Assembly: GCF_039545035.1 (NCBI RefSeq)
Contig: NZ_BAABRO010000020.1
Coordinates: 62,001-126,000 of the forward strand
Reading direction: 5' to 3'
Origin: Novipirellula caenicola
Lineage (GTDB): Bacteria > Planctomycetota > Planctomycetia > Pirellulales > Pirellulaceae
Length of the DNA stretch: 64,000 nucleotides
Each line of letters opens with the position of its first letter. Within the stretch, counting starts at the first letter, position 1. The translations under genes and the position numbers were made by a program. The notes beneath the pieces are model-generated. The model ran no database searches, was not told the DNA's origin, and saw nothing but the letters and a program-made list of their open reading frames with translations. Shown one piece after another: positions 40,012 to 49,456 of the stretch.

Positions 40012-40784
40012 GCATCGGCACCCAGCAGTCGGCGGATTCACAGTGGACAGAAGCATGTTGAATTCCTGTGGAGAACAAGTTGCAATAAGAGGGAAGCGAG
40101 CGGCACCGCCCAAGGGAGTCACATCGATGATGTCACGAAGCGGATGCGGATGGTCGGCCAAACGCAATTCCGCGGCCGAGGCGATGAACGGTAATCTTAA
40201 TTCAAAACCGCAGCGCGGAGGACTGGTCCGCCATGACGTCGGCGTAATCGCAATCCATACACGCGTTCAAGCGGTCCGCTGAAACGGGGCCGTGCGAGGA
40301 AATCCGGATTGGCCACGAAATCGCCTTTTACCCCGAGTCCGATTTTCATCCGCGGCGACTGTTAATCCGGCGCACCGCCATTTTGTCGCTGACGCGTCCA
40401 CTGCGTCGCGTGGCATGGTGAGGACAAAAAATCGTCAACCGCTCGTCGTTGAAATCTGCCGAGAAAACCGGCGTTCTCGCCACAAACGGCACCGAACAAT
40501 TCAAGTCCGATGCATGCGTTGGCACACTCTTTGCCAACATCTCTTCCTTCACCTGCTTGCAACCGCAATGCAGGGTGGTCATCCAGCGGGATTGCCCCTT
40601 TTTTTCCGCGAAAAACCGACAAAAAAGCGATTTGCTTGCACAACAATGTTCTTGTCCCCCCAGTTCCTTAGAAAACGATTAAACCGATTGTGACGCTCGG
40701 CAGCGTCCGCAGGTGTGAATCGACAATGAGAGAGCGGATGTGACTGATTTTAAAAAAATTGACGGCACAGAAAACGAAGGCGTC
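40012..40784. other. Intergenic region between divergent genes
   Basis: About 770 bp upstream of the sulfatase. I see no conserved gene, tRNA or repeat family. Plus-strand open frames such as 40292-40693 lack recognisable content. Promoters in both directions are expected. Confidence 0.4.
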
Positions 40785-41060
40785 ATGCTCAGCCAAAACT
40801 CGCTCCGTCACGCCCCAAAATTCGCTGGTCCGATGCCCTGCCAGCCCGCCTTCCCCACCGCCGACGGGGAGGGTAACGAAAACAATTCTGCCCCTGTTAA
40901 CTTCCCCACGGCCCCCATGGATCGGAGTAAAATATTTGTATCCATGGAACGCCGCGGCCACTTCGATCAGCGACTGCGAACGTTTCGAGTCACGCTGTCC
41001 ATTTTGGTCAGCGGCTGCATCACATTAGGAGCGGTCGTGTGGTGGCGACTGCTTAACTAA
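40785..41060 (+). CDS. Possible small tail-anchored membrane protein
   Basis: A reading frame of 91 residues from ATG 40785, with GAAGG just upstream, ends in a good C-terminal TM helix (LSILVSGCITLGAVVWWRL). The N-terminal part is polar with no known motif. It precedes the hibernation-factor gene by 90 bp on the same strand. A shorter version could start at 40945. Coding status is uncertain: the TM helix and strand context are the only support. Confidence 0.38.
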   Translation: MLSQNSLRHAPKFAGPMPCQPAFPTADGEGNENNSAPVNFPTAPMDRSKIFVSMERRGHFDQRLRTFRVTLSILVSGCITLGAVVWWRLLN

Positions 41061-41150
41061 TTCCTCGTTCGTCATCCCGCACTGCGGATGCGCATCCACC
41101 GCATCGTTCGAAGATCGTTTCACTGTTTCCACTATCAAGGAACTCGCCAG

Positions 41151-41558
41151 ATGAAGTTAGTAATCAGCAGCAACCGAGTCGCAGTAGGCAACAAGCTTCG
41201 CAATTACATCGAATCACGCTTGCAGCAATCCTTTCAGCGACTTGACCGGTGGGTACAGAAAGTCTCTGTGTGCTTGGATGACATCAACGGCCCTCGCGGC
41301 GGCGTCTGCAAACAATGCCGACTTGTCGTGACGTTAAACGGAGCCGAAACGGTGGTGGTTACAGAGACGGGCGCCAGTGTCGGCGCATCGGTATCCAAGG
41401 CGATTCGGCGTGCTGGTTTTGCGATGACGAAACGAGTGAAATCACGACAGGACCGTCGCGTTAAAAAGGTCTCTCATCGGCACATTCCGGTAGTCGCCTT
41501 GGCGGAATCCCCGGAACTTCCTCAAGAAGATGATCCGTATTGGAGCAACACGCCATGA
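41151..41558 (+). CDS. Ribosome hibernation-promoting factor (HPF/RaiA-like)
   Basis: A 135-residue HPF/YfiA-family protein. The N-terminal MKLVISSNRVAVGNKLRNYIESRLQQSFQRLDRWVQKVSVCLDDINGPRGG follows the beta-alpha-beta fold. The second half, CRLVVTLNGAETVVVTETGASVGASVSKAIRRAGFAMTKRVKSR, matches the helix that lies along the ribosome decoding centre. It has a basic tail but no long dimerisation domain, so it is a short-type factor. Such proteins stop translation in starving cells. AAGGA sits about 10 bp before ATG 41151. Its stop overlaps the next start (ATGA). Confidence 0.87.
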   Translation: MKLVISSNRVAVGNKLRNYIESRLQQSFQRLDRWVQKVSVCLDDINGPRGGVCKQCRLVVTLNGAETVVVTETGASVGASVSKAIRRAGFAMTKRVKSRQDRRVKKVSHRHIPVVALAESPELPQEDDPYWSNTP

Positions 41559-41950
41559 AATCTCTCGCCACGAAGTACACGGTAACCACTCGTGATCGTG
41601 CAAAGATCACCGAACTGCTAAACGCCCCCGAGGTCTGCAATCAGACCTCGGCCGAGGTGCAACGTTCGCTACGCGAACGACTGCAACAAGCAGCGAGTGT
41701 CGAAGCGTCCCAAGTGTCGGGTGAGCTGGTGTCGATGAATTCGCCGTTCTATCTACAAGATCAAACGACCGGCGAAGTAATCAAACAATGGCTCTGTTAC
41801 CCTGATGCCGCCGGCTATTCGGCAAACGACTTGTCCATTTTGTCACCACTTGGCGCCCAAGCACTGGGATGTCGCGTCGGGGATGAAATCGTAGTGGACG
41901 ATTCGAATGGCCGACGACGTCGCTTCACCGTGTTACGAATCTTGGCGTGA
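41555..41950 (+). CDS. GreA/GreB C-terminal domain protein (Rnk-like)
   Basis: A 131-residue protein with an N-terminal helical part and a C-terminal GreA/GreB-type FKBP-like domain (YLQDQTTGEVIKQWLCYPDAAGYSANDLSILSPLGAQALGCRVGDEIVVDD). This matches Rnk, the nucleoside-diphosphate-kinase regulator, which binds RNA polymerase but lacks the cleavage coiled coil. ATGA overlap with the hibernation factor shows translational coupling, linking a translation brake to a transcription-side protein. Rnk-like is favoured over GreA because of its length and missing N-terminal antiparallel coiled coil. Confidence 0.85.
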   Translation: MKSLATKYTVTTRDRAKITELLNAPEVCNQTSAEVQRSLRERLQQAASVEASQVSGELVSMNSPFYLQDQTTGEVIKQWLCYPDAAGYSANDLSILSPLGAQALGCRVGDEIVVDDSNGRRRRFTVLRILA

Positions 41951-41975
41951 GCGGTATAACCTCTTGGAAAATGTT

Positions 41976-41999
41976 CGGAACATCAATCTTGATGTTCCG
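41976..41999. terminator. Stem-loop between convergent genes
   Basis: CGGAACATCA and TGATGTTCCG form a perfect 10-bp stem with a 4-nt loop between the Rnk-like gene and the response-regulator gene. It probably ends transcription from both sides; the response-regulator stop codon lies inside the stem (41983-41985). Confidence 0.7.
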
Positions 42000-43434
42000 T
42001 TTCCGATCTCAGGCGTTTTTCAAACGTCAGCCCCAAGTCCGTGATTTTCGTCCGCAAGGTGCTCCGGGCGATCCCCAAAATCTCACTTGCCTGAGCTTGG
42101 TTCCCTCCGGCATGGCTAAGCACTTCGGGCAACACAATCCGGTCAACTTCGTTATGCAGTTTCTGGTACAGATTGGGCTGGCCTTCGGAAAGCAGCCCGT
42201 TGACAAACTGCTGCAGATTGGCCGCGTCTAATTCCGAAGAAACCGCTGCGGGGGACGACGGCATCTCACCGCGACAGGATGGCGGCAAGGAATTCAACGT
42301 CAAAACCTCTCCCACGTTTCGCACCAACGCATGCTTCACCGCACTTTGCAGCTCGCGAACGTTCCCCGGCCAAGCGTATTGTTTCAGCCGTAACATTGCA
42401 TCCGGCGCGATCGAGCGAACTTGTTTGCGCAACTCCTGATTGAAGAGCTTGACGAAGTGCTCGACGAAAATCGGGATATCCTCAGCACGTTCTCGCAGCG
42501 GAGGCAATTGGATCGTGAACACGCTGAGCCGGTAATACAGGTCTTCACGAAAATCCCCTGCCTTGACCATTTCCAATAGATTTCGATTCGTCGCCGCGAT
42601 CACTCGCACATCGACTTGGATCGTTTCATTGTTGCCGACACGTTCAAAGCTGCCGTCTTGCAATAACCGCAACACTTTGGCTTGGGTTGCCGGGGTCATA
42701 TCCCCAATTTCGTCAAGGAAGATCGTTCCCCCATCGACTTGTTCAAACTTTCCCACCCTGCGTTTTTCGGCACCAGTAAATGCTCCGCGTTCGTGGCCAA
42801 ACAATTCGCTTTCCAGCAGATTTTCGGGCAGCGCGGCGCAGTTGATGGCTAGAAACGGGCGATCGGCGCGACGGCTGTGCTGCAGGATCGCGCGTGCGAT
42901 CATCTCCTTGCCGGTTCCACTTTCCCCTAAAATCAAAGCGTTCACGTCTTGCGGAGCCACTTGGCCAATCGCCTTGTAAACCTCTTGCATCGCAGGCGAA
43001 CGGCCAACGATCTGTTCTGCGGTGGCTTCGCCGTCCGGCGGGACCGGAAACACGGTCGCGGCTTGCCCCAATTGACGCATCTCGATTGCACGCTGGACGG
43101 TTGACAGCAGGTCGTCAAACTCAACCGGCTTCAAGAGGTATTCAAACGCGCCTCGCTTCATCGCTTCGATCGCCGTTTCGGTTGTCGAAAAAGCGGTGAT
43201 GATGATCACAGGAATTCGCGACTCAAGCTGGTGCAAACAATCAAACGCGTCGAGCCCCGACATGTCAGGCAGTCGCACGTCCAAGATGACCGCGTCGGGA
43301 CGATCTTGCTTGAACGCCGCGATTCCTGCTTCAGCAGTCGCCGCCGTGATCACTTGCAATTCGTCCGTTTCCAAACTCTTTTTAAGCGAGTACAGCAGGT
43401 TCGGTTCGTCATCAATGATCAGTAGTTTTGACAC
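41983..43434 (-). CDS. Sigma-54-dependent response regulator (NtrC/AtoC type)
   Basis: A 483-residue regulator. The receiver domain (residues 3-115) has the phospho-acceptor Asp52 in VILDVRLPDMSG and a Lys in LLKPVEF. The AAA+ domain has Walker A GESGTGKE (170-177), the sigma-54 loop GAFTGAEK (217-224) and the box FLDEIGDMT. The Fis-type HTH is at the end (NQAQASEILGIARSTLRTKI). It activates sigma-54 promoters when phosphorylated. The cognate histidine kinase gene ends 32 bp upstream. Target genes are not evident here. Confidence 0.96.
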   Translation of the reverse strand: MSKLLIIDDEPNLLYSLKKSLETDELQVITAATAEAGIAAFKQDRPDAVILDVRLPDMSGLDAFDCLHQLESRIPVIIITAFSTTETAIEAMKRGAFEYLLKPVEFDDLLSTVQRAIEMRQLGQAATVFPVPPDGEATAEQIVGRSPAMQEVYKAIGQVAPQDVNALILGESGTGKEMIARAILQHSRRADRPFLAINCAALPENLLESELFGHERGAFTGAEKRRVGKFEQVDGGTIFLDEIGDMTPATQAKVLRLLQDGSFERVGNNETIQVDVRVIAATNRNLLEMVKAGDFREDLYYRLSVFTIQLPPLRERAEDIPIFVEHFVKLFNQELRKQVRSIAPDAMLRLKQYAWPGNVRELQSAVKHALVRNVGEVLTLNSLPPSCRGEMPSSPAAVSSELDAANLQQFVNGLLSEGQPNLYQKLHNEVDRIVLPEVLSHAGGNQAQASEILGIARSTLRTKITDLGLTFEKRLRSETEHQD

Positions 43435-43466
43435 TTAAGATTCCAACAGCATGAAAAGATCGACTA

Positions 43467-44984
43467 TCAAGTTTGCGCGAGCACGCCGGACAGTGGCAAC
43501 ATCACCTTGAACACGGTCCCACCTTGGTCTCGATCCTCGGCCGTCAATTCGCCCTGGTGAGCTTCGATGATTCGTTTCGAGACGGCCAATCCAAGCCCCA
43601 CTCCGGGGTCCTTCGTGCTGAAGAAGGGTTCAAAAATACGCTCGCGCTGCATATCCGGCAAACCGCAACCATTGTCCGCGACGCTCAAGCATATCCAATT
43701 TTGTGTTCCGCCGGAGGGCGCCTCGTCGCGTTGCGGCTCCTGCGTTTGACGCTGGAGCTCAACCATGATCTGGCCATGATTGGCAACCGCATCCAATGCG
43801 TTCAGTAGCAGGTTCAGTAACACCTGTCTGAGTTGCGTTGCATCGCCTTGAACCGTCAGCGGTTGATCCGGCATTCGACACTCAATCTCAATTTGACGTG
43901 TCTGAGCACGGCTGGCAACAAGATCAAGCGTTTTGTGGACGATCGGAGCGAGTTCGACCGGCTGGAATTGCAACGGCGCGGGGCGAGCAAAATCAAGAAA
44001 CGTTTGCAGCAGTCGGTCCACGCGGGTGATCTCTTCGTCCAATACCGCCAAGTCGGTCGCGTTCAAATTTGCCTGGTCGTTTTTTCGCCGCGCCGATTGA
44101 ACGAGCGTTTTCATGCACATCAGCGGATTGCGGATCTCGTGCGCCAACCCTGCCGCCAATTGACCAACGGCCACCAATTGATCGGCGCGAATCACTTCAT
44201 GGTGCCGCAGCTGCAGTTGCTCGACGACCGATCCCACTCGATTGGAAACATTCTCAAGCACCAATTGCAAATCTTGTAGCGTGGGATCGGCCGAAATTTC
44301 GATCGGCCCTACGACGGTGTCAAGTTTTCCCGCGACGTCACGAATCGGTACCGTCAACAAAAACATCGATCGATTGATCGCACGGGCGACGCCGTAGCCC
44401 GCCTCTAACCCGACGACGCCACCGCATGCCCCCAGCAGCGCCATCACCAATGCCAACTTTTGAGCCATCGCTTGGTTTTGTTGGTTACTTTGCTCGAGCT
44501 CATTCTCATTCAGATCGAGGTAGCGGTGCGCGGCTTGTAGCACTTGCTTCGAAAGCATCTCGTCTTGAAGTCTTCGGACGCTGGCAAACGAAATTTCGGT
44601 CATCGGATCATCGACAAGCCGATGGAGTTGGGCAAAATATTCCTCCAGCCCCTCGGACACTTCGGTTAAACAAGCGATCTCTTCGTCCGATCCCGACAGG
44701 GCCGAGGCGGTGGCGAGCCAATTGTTTGCTTCCTGCTGCTTACTGGCCGCGGTCACGAGATGCTCTCGATCCAAAGTCAGCAGGAACACCCCTAATTCGT
44801 GTCGCATCTCGCGAACGAGCAATTCCATCTCTTCGGCCGCTCGAATGCTCGCCACATTGACGTCAAGAATCTGCGAGTTTTGGCGTTGCAATTGCAAAAC
44901 ATACCAGGCCCCCGAAAACCCCAAGCACAACAACAGCAAACCGGTCACGGGCAAAAAGACGCCTAGTTTGTTTCGTAACCTCAT
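43467..44984 (-). CDS. Membrane sensor histidine kinase
   Basis: A 505-residue kinase partner of the sigma-54 regulator. TM1 is near residues 9-29, followed by an outer helical region of about 130 residues, and TM2 lies near 170-195 ([24 protein letters not shown]). The H box [20 protein letters not shown] places His near 281. The N box is [17 protein letters not shown]1 is DNGCGLPD and G2 is [12 protein letters not shown]. It autophosphorylates in response to an unknown signal and passes phosphate to Asp52 of the regulator. The two genes are 32 bp apart and form an operon. Confidence 0.95.
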   Translation of the reverse strand: MRLRNKLGVFLPVTGLLLLCLGFSGAWYVLQLQRQNSQILDVNVASIRAAEEMELLVREMRHELGVFLLTLDREHLVTAASKQQEANNWLATASALSGSDEEIACLTEVSEGLEEYFAQLHRLVDDPMTEISFASVRRLQDEMLSKQVLQAAHRYLDLNENELEQSNQQNQAMAQKLALVMALLGACGGVVGLEAGYGVARAINRSMFLLTVPIRDVAGKLDTVVGPIEISADPTLQDLQLVLENVSNRVGSVVEQLQLRHHEVIRADQLVAVGQLAAGLAHEIRNPLMCMKTLVQSARRKNDQANLNATDLAVLDEEITRVDRLLQTFLDFARPAPLQFQPVELAPIVHKTLDLVASRAQTRQIEIECRMPDQPLTVQGDATQLRQVLLNLLLNALDAVANHGQIMVELQRQTQEPQRDEAPSGGTQNWICLSVADNGCGLPDMQRERIFEPFFSTKDPGVGLGLAVSKRIIEAHQGELTAEDRDQGGTVFKVMLPLSGVLAQT

Positions 44985-45444
44985 CGGGTTGGTCTCGGCA
45001 TGAGTTTGGTTGAAATTTGGCCGGAAAACAGTAATTTCGACGTTGCGTTGTGGGCTGGCCTACGAAAGCGGTGCAGCAATCCGGGAAATACAGGCATTCG
45101 CCTCAACGTAATGACACCGGCCCCCACGGGCAATCAACCCATTTGGCAAACCCCGTGCCCTCTAGGCATTGCCTGTGCTCCCTAAACGGCTGTGCTCCCT
45201 AAACGCCTGTGCTCTGCTGAATCCTGTGCTCTGCTAAACATTGCGAGATCAGGCCCCCGGACGCGGAATCACCACTGCGGCCCACCGCAATGACATTGAT
45301 TTGTTCTTCGCCGCCCTCCCTTGGTATACTGAACGGAAGCGGGGTCGCGGCAAAGGTATCGGCGTTCTCTGTCTTCTGATGTTGCTTTGCTTGACGCTCC
45401 CAGGCAGTCCCCCCAATGATCTCCAACGCCAGGAACAGCAAACA
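44985..45444. other. Intergenic region with short tandem repeats
   Basis: 460 bp between divergent genes. At about 45170-45240 there are four imperfect tandem copies of a 17-19-bp unit built on CTGTGCTCCCTAAAC and CTGTGCTCTGCTAAAC. The frame running from 45241 into the HEAT gene has a hydrophobic stretch (IGVLCLLMLLCLTLPGS), so an earlier start with a signal sequence for that gene cannot be fully excluded. The kinase promoter must also lie here. Confidence 0.5.
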
Positions 45445-45957
45445 ATGAAGACGAATGAAATCAGTTCGGCCATCAAACAACTTGCTTCGGATGATGGCGT
45501 TGCTCGCGAGAAAGCACGGAACGCCTTGGTCGCGGCAGAGAGTCGCGAAGTGACCGCAGCGTTGATCGCTGAACTAGTCGACCACCGCCATCAAGTTCGC
45601 TGGGAGGCGGCAAAGGCGTTATCTCAAATCGCAGATCCCGTCGCCGCGTTGCCATTGGTGCACGCGATGGACGACGATGATCACGACGTTGCTTGGGTCG
45701 CCGCCGAAGGCGTGGCTGAAATGGGCGAGATCGGGCTGCAGGCCGTGCTCAGCGGACTGACTCACTCGAGTCGATCGGGAACGTTTTACAAAGTCGCTCA
45801 CCATGCCTTGAAAGAAATTCGCAAGCACGGCAAACATCGCGGGGTGGTGGCAAAAGTCATGGCAACACTCGAAGGGGTCGAACCGCGTCTGTCTGCACCG
45901 ATCGCTGCCTACGAGGCGTTGCAAGAACTCCGAGGCAACGAACTGCCGACCACGTGA
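45445..45957 (+). CDS. HEAT-repeat protein
   Basis: A 170-residue protein of tandem HEAT/PBS-lyase-type helical repeats: EVTAALIAELVDHRHQVRWEAAKALSQIADPVAALPLVHAMDDDDHDVAWVAAEGVAEMGEIGLQAVLSGL. Each repeat has the usual A-x-x-x-L helix pattern with an Asp/Arg turn. Such proteins are scaffolds or, in some systems, phycobilin lyase relatives; no partner is evident here. AGGAAC 9 bp upstream supports ATG 45445, but the open frame extends to 45241 with a possible signal-like segment, so an exported version is possible. Confidence 0.82.
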   Translation: MKTNEISSAIKQLASDDGVAREKARNALVAAESREVTAALIAELVDHRHQVRWEAAKALSQIADPVAALPLVHAMDDDDHDVAWVAAEGVAEMGEIGLQAVLSGLTHSSRSGTFYKVAHHALKEIRKHGKHRGVVAKVMATLEGVEPRLSAPIAAYEALQELRGNELPTT

Positions 45958-46283
45958 GCGTATCGGCAGCCCTCGTCGCCGAGCACGGCTAACAACCATC
46001 CTTTCGAAATGGGTGAGCAAGAATCACGCAAACGCGTTCAAAACCACGAACGTGTCGAGCATCGCCCCAGCCCCCTCGTTTAGCGGTGCTTCTGCGGTAC
46101 CGCCAGCGGCAATGGGAAAAATCGTGGCAAATTGCCCCACCGAGACCGTATTTCCCCGAACGGCACACATGGCGAGCGTACCGCTGCAAGACATTCACCG
46201 CCGAAATGGCAGGTCCAGTTCATTGGCACAGCGTATGCATTCATCACTCGACTTGAGTTCACCTTTTTCGAGGAGATTGATAG
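45958..46283. other. Intergenic region, no gene recognised
   Basis: 326 bp between two plus-strand genes, without recognisable features. GAGG about 12 bp before ATG 46284 is a plausible ribosome binding site. The promoter of the site-2 protease gene is expected here. Confidence 0.4.
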
Positions 46284-47276
46284 ATGAGGGGTTCATGGCA
46301 TTTGGGGCGATTCGCCAACATCGACGTTCGTATTCACTGGACGTTTTTACTCGTCCCCCTGTGGATCTATTTTTCAAGCCTAGCAGCGGGCTTCGGAGTC
46401 GCAGGGGCGACCGTCTCGGTGCTGTTCGTGCTCTCGATTTTTGCGTGTGTACTGCTGCATGAATATGGGCACGCGTTGACGGCACGCCGGTTTGGCATTC
46501 CCACGCGCGACATCACGTTGTTGCCGATCGGGGGCGTTGCCAGTCTTGAGCGGATGCCGCGTCGACCGGCTCACGAATTGGCAATCGCTGTTGCCGGCCC
46601 CGCAGTCAACGTCGTGATCGCAGCGGCGATTTTCATTGGCTTTGCGATCGTTGATCCCACCGCCGGTGCCGTCACTTCGTTTCTAAGTCGCTTGGCGGTC
46701 GTCAATGTCGCGTTGGTTCTGTTCAACATGCTGCCTGCATTCCCAATGGATGGTGGCCGCGTATTGCGATCGCTGTTGGCGATGACGATGCCTTACGCTT
46801 CGGCAACGCGAATCGCGGCAAACGTGGGTCAAGTCACTGCGGTCGGCTTCGGTCTACTCGGTTTGGTCAGTGGCAATTTGATGCTGGTCTTCATTGCCGG
46901 TTTCATCTTCTTGGCCGCTCGTGGCGAAGCGATGATGGCTAACGCCCCGGATCGACACGATGATCATCGGATGCCACCGATTGACAACGAATCCAGTGAT
47001 GCGGTCAAAGCAAGGTTGTTGAACCAATCCGGCCCAAACTTTCCCGACGTTCGCTCGCTGCCAATCATCAGCAGCCAGTGGAATGCGACAAACGCATTGG
47101 GTTGGCTGTGCAACCATTCACTGGAACGCTTCCTGGTCTCTAGCGGTGGCACGGTCGTAGGAATGATCAGCAAGAGCGACCTGCAACGCGTCGTTCGCGA
47201 AGGCCGCGGCGCGATGGCAATCGAACGTTTATTGGCGCTGCGGATCATTCCAGTGCAATCGCTCCGCTCGGTATGA
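46284..47276 (+). CDS. Site-2 protease family zinc metallopeptidase (M50B)
   Basis: A 330-residue intramembrane protease. The zinc motif HEYGH (residues 59-63) lies in a TM helix (FVLSIFACVLLHEYGHALTARRFG), and the third ligand Asp156 is in NMLPAFPMDGGRVLRSLL, both family hallmarks. Four to six TM helices are visible. The C-terminal 90 residues hold one CBS-like half (SSGGTVVGMISKSDLQRVV), as in M50B rhomboid-like CBS proteases, possibly for nucleotide-regulated activity. Substrates (often anti-sigma factors or membrane regulators) are unknown; the anti-sigma protein at 35.9 kb is not adjacent. Confidence 0.93.
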   Translation: MRGSWHLGRFANIDVRIHWTFLLVPLWIYFSSLAAGFGVAGATVSVLFVLSIFACVLLHEYGHALTARRFGIPTRDITLLPIGGVASLERMPRRPAHELAIAVAGPAVNVVIAAAIFIGFAIVDPTAGAVTSFLSRLAVVNVALVLFNMLPAFPMDGGRVLRSLLAMTMPYASATRIAANVGQVTAVGFGLLGLVSGNLMLVFIAGFIFLAARGEAMMANAPDRHDDHRMPPIDNESSDAVKARLLNQSGPNFPDVRSLPIISSQWNATNALGWLCNHSLERFLVSSGGTVVGMISKSDLQRVVREGRGAMAIERLLALRIIPVQSLRSV

Positions 47277-47567
47277 ATCGAGCCGTCGGAAGCCCCTTTC
47301 AGCGGCCAGCGTCGATGACGCAAGCCAAACAAGCGATTGGGGCAGACCGACGTCACGACCAGCCGCGCCGATTAGGCATCAGCTCACGCAACCGCCTGCC
47401 ACGCGAATGACACGAATGCACTTAGCCCCCTTCGCTGGCAGGCGAACGACAGGCTCGGTCACCGGCGTGCTTGTCGTTTGGTCTTGGCATCGGGGCGTCG
47501 GCAATCGAAGGTTGGCTTGGTAATGTAGTTGCACGATCCCTCCTTTCTTTGCAACCGAGACCAACCG

Positions 47568-48377
47568 ATGCTCGACCAAAACGAACTTTTACTGACCGCC
47601 ACAAGCGCCGCACGCGCCGGCGGCGAGATCCTGCTTCGCTATTTTCGCGATGGCGTGACGATTCGCGACAAGTCCGATTTGGGCGGCAAGACTTACGATT
47701 TGGTCAGTGACGCGGATTTGGAAAGCGAACAAGCGATTGCGAACTTTCTTAGAACACGCTATCCCGACCATGAACTTTTGGGGGAGGAGTCATTGGCCGG
47801 CGGTGCAACGGATGCCGAACATCTTTGGATCATCGATCCGCTGGACGGCACGAATAACTTCGCACACCGCTTGCCTCATTTTGCGGTTTCGATCGCCTAC
47901 TATCACCGCGGCGAACCAGTGGTCGGTGCGGTCTTTAATCCGGTGCGTGACGAGATGTTCACGGCAATCCGAGGGGGCGGGGCGGCGATCAATGGCGTCG
48001 CAGCATCCGTTTGCAATGCCGAGAGCTTAGGCAAAGTCTTGATCGGTTGCGGTTTCTATTACGATCGTGGCGATATGATGCGAAGCACGCTTGCCGCGAT
48101 TGAGGCTTTTTTTGGCCAGGACATTCACGGCATCCGTCGGTTCGGCACCGCATCACTCGACCTGTGCCAAGTGGGCTGTGGTCAATTCGGCGGCTTCTTT
48201 GAATACCAGCTTTCCCCCTGGGATTTTGCAGCGGGTCGACTATTCGTGACCGAAGCTGGCGGCCAAGTCAGCGATGCCAAAGGTGGCAATTTACCACTTA
48301 AAACCACCAGCCTTGTCGCAAGCAATGGAAAACTGCATGCCGCGATGCTGGAGATCACAAAGCGACACCATCCCTAG
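47568..48377 (+). CDS. Inositol monophosphatase family enzyme
   Basis: A 269-residue Mg2+-dependent phosphatase. The metal-ligand motifs are GEES (72-75), DPLDGTNN (90-97) and WDFAAG near residue 219, all intact and in the right order. It dephosphorylates inositol monophosphate or related sugar phosphates; members also include histidinol-phosphatase and 3'-phosphoadenosine enzymes, so substrate is uncertain. ATG 47568 begins right before the first helix; the frame from 47529 adds 13 unconserved residues. No operon partner is evident. Confidence 0.92.
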   Translation: MLDQNELLLTATSAARAGGEILLRYFRDGVTIRDKSDLGGKTYDLVSDADLESEQAIANFLRTRYPDHELLGEESLAGGATDAEHLWIIDPLDGTNNFAHRLPHFAVSIAYYHRGEPVVGAVFNPVRDEMFTAIRGGGAAINGVAASVCNAESLGKVLIGCGFYYDRGDMMRSTLAAIEAFFGQDIHGIRRFGTASLDLCQVGCGQFGGFFEYQLSPWDFAAGRLFVTEAGGQVSDAKGGNLPLKTTSLVASNGKLHAAMLEITKRHHP

Positions 48378-48475
48378 AAAGATGCTGCGAGGGTCGCACC
48401 CGCCGGCGACACGCCATACACCGTTCGCATGTCTCTTCGATATCGCGATTCAATCCATAGTGGCAAATTGGCCAT

Positions 48476-49456
48476 CTAGGACTTTGTCGCCACGACAATC
48501 GCTCGCACCGGCGACGGATAACCTTCGACCGTGCGTGATGGATCCACGGGGTCCAAGAAATCGACCAACGAATGGAATGTCATCCATGGGGTCGCCCGCT
48601 GTTCGGCGGTCGTGGTCGGGGTCACGTCGATGACTTCGATACGTTCAAAGCCAGTCCGTCTTAACCACCGATTTAACATCGGTACCGATGGGATGAACCA
48701 AACGTTTCGCATCTTGGCGTAACGATCCTCTGGGACAAGCACCTCCTCATCCTCCGACGAGATCACCAACGTTTCGACCACCACTTGTCCGCCGGGCTTG
48801 AGCGTTTCAGCCAATGTTTGCAAGTGATCAATCGGGCTGGTGCGATGGTACAACACGCCCATCGACAGTGCCAGATCAAACGCCTGCAGTTGGCGGGGCA
48901 GATCCGTGTCGGCCAACGGCACAATGAAGTGTTTTTCGGGTTCTTGGGCGTAGCGACGAATGGCTTCGAACTGCATCACGTACAAGAGATAGGGATCACA
49001 CCCGAGCACCCACTCGGCTCCTGCATCAATCATTCGCCATCCGTAGTATCCGTTGCCACAGCCGACATCGAGCACCGATTTACCGCGAAAATCGAGCGAT
49101 TCAGCCAGCCGATCCCACTTCAAATTCGATCGCCATTCGGTATCCAGCGAGACTCCGAAGAAATCAAACGGCCCTTTCCTCCATGGGTGCATCTGCATCA
49201 ACGTCTCCGTCAGCGAGTCGGCTTGGCTGGCATCCGCAACGAACGAACCGCGAATGGTCACCGCATCGCCGCTGGCATCAATCGTTGCGTCCTGGCAATC
49301 CGGCAGCGACTGCCATGCCGATTTCCATTTCTCGAGGTTGCCGTGCTTGGAAGGATGAAATCGCTCGCGACAAATTTGCCGCAATTCACTTGCCCAATCG
49401 GATAAACCTCGCTGACACAATTGCTCAAACAGGGCCTCTCGATCCAATAACGTCAC
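48476..49456 (-). CDS. cmoB: tRNA U34 carboxymethyltransferase CmoB
   Basis: A 326-residue enzyme that uses carboxy-SAM to make 5-oxyacetyl (carboxymethoxy) uridine at wobble position 34 of tRNAs. Near-consensus blocks are KGPFDFFGVSLDTEWRSNLKWDRL, VLDVGCGNGYYGWRMIDAGA (SAM motif), SMGVLYHRTSPIDHL, VLVPEDRYAKMRNVWFIPS and TTTAEQRATPWM with FLDPVDPSRTVEGYPSP at the end. Length fits the family (about 323). It starts with GTG 49456 overlapping the cmoA stop as GTGA. An earlier start at 49525 lies inside cmoA and is unlikely. It acts directly with CmoA. Confidence 0.95.
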   Translation of the reverse strand: MTLLDREALFEQLCQRGLSDWASELRQICRERFHPSKHGNLEKWKSAWQSLPDCQDATIDASGDAVTIRGSFVADASQADSLTETLMQMHPWRKGPFDFFGVSLDTEWRSNLKWDRLAESLDFRGKSVLDVGCGNGYYGWRMIDAGAEWVLGCDPYLLYVMQFEAIRRYAQEPEKHFIVPLADTDLPRQLQAFDLALSMGVLYHRTSPIDHLQTLAETLKPGGQVVVETLVISSEDEEVLVPEDRYAKMRNVWFIPSVPMLNRWLRRTGFERIEVIDVTPTTTAEQRATPWMTFHSLVDFLDPVDPSRTVEGYPSPVRAIVVATKS

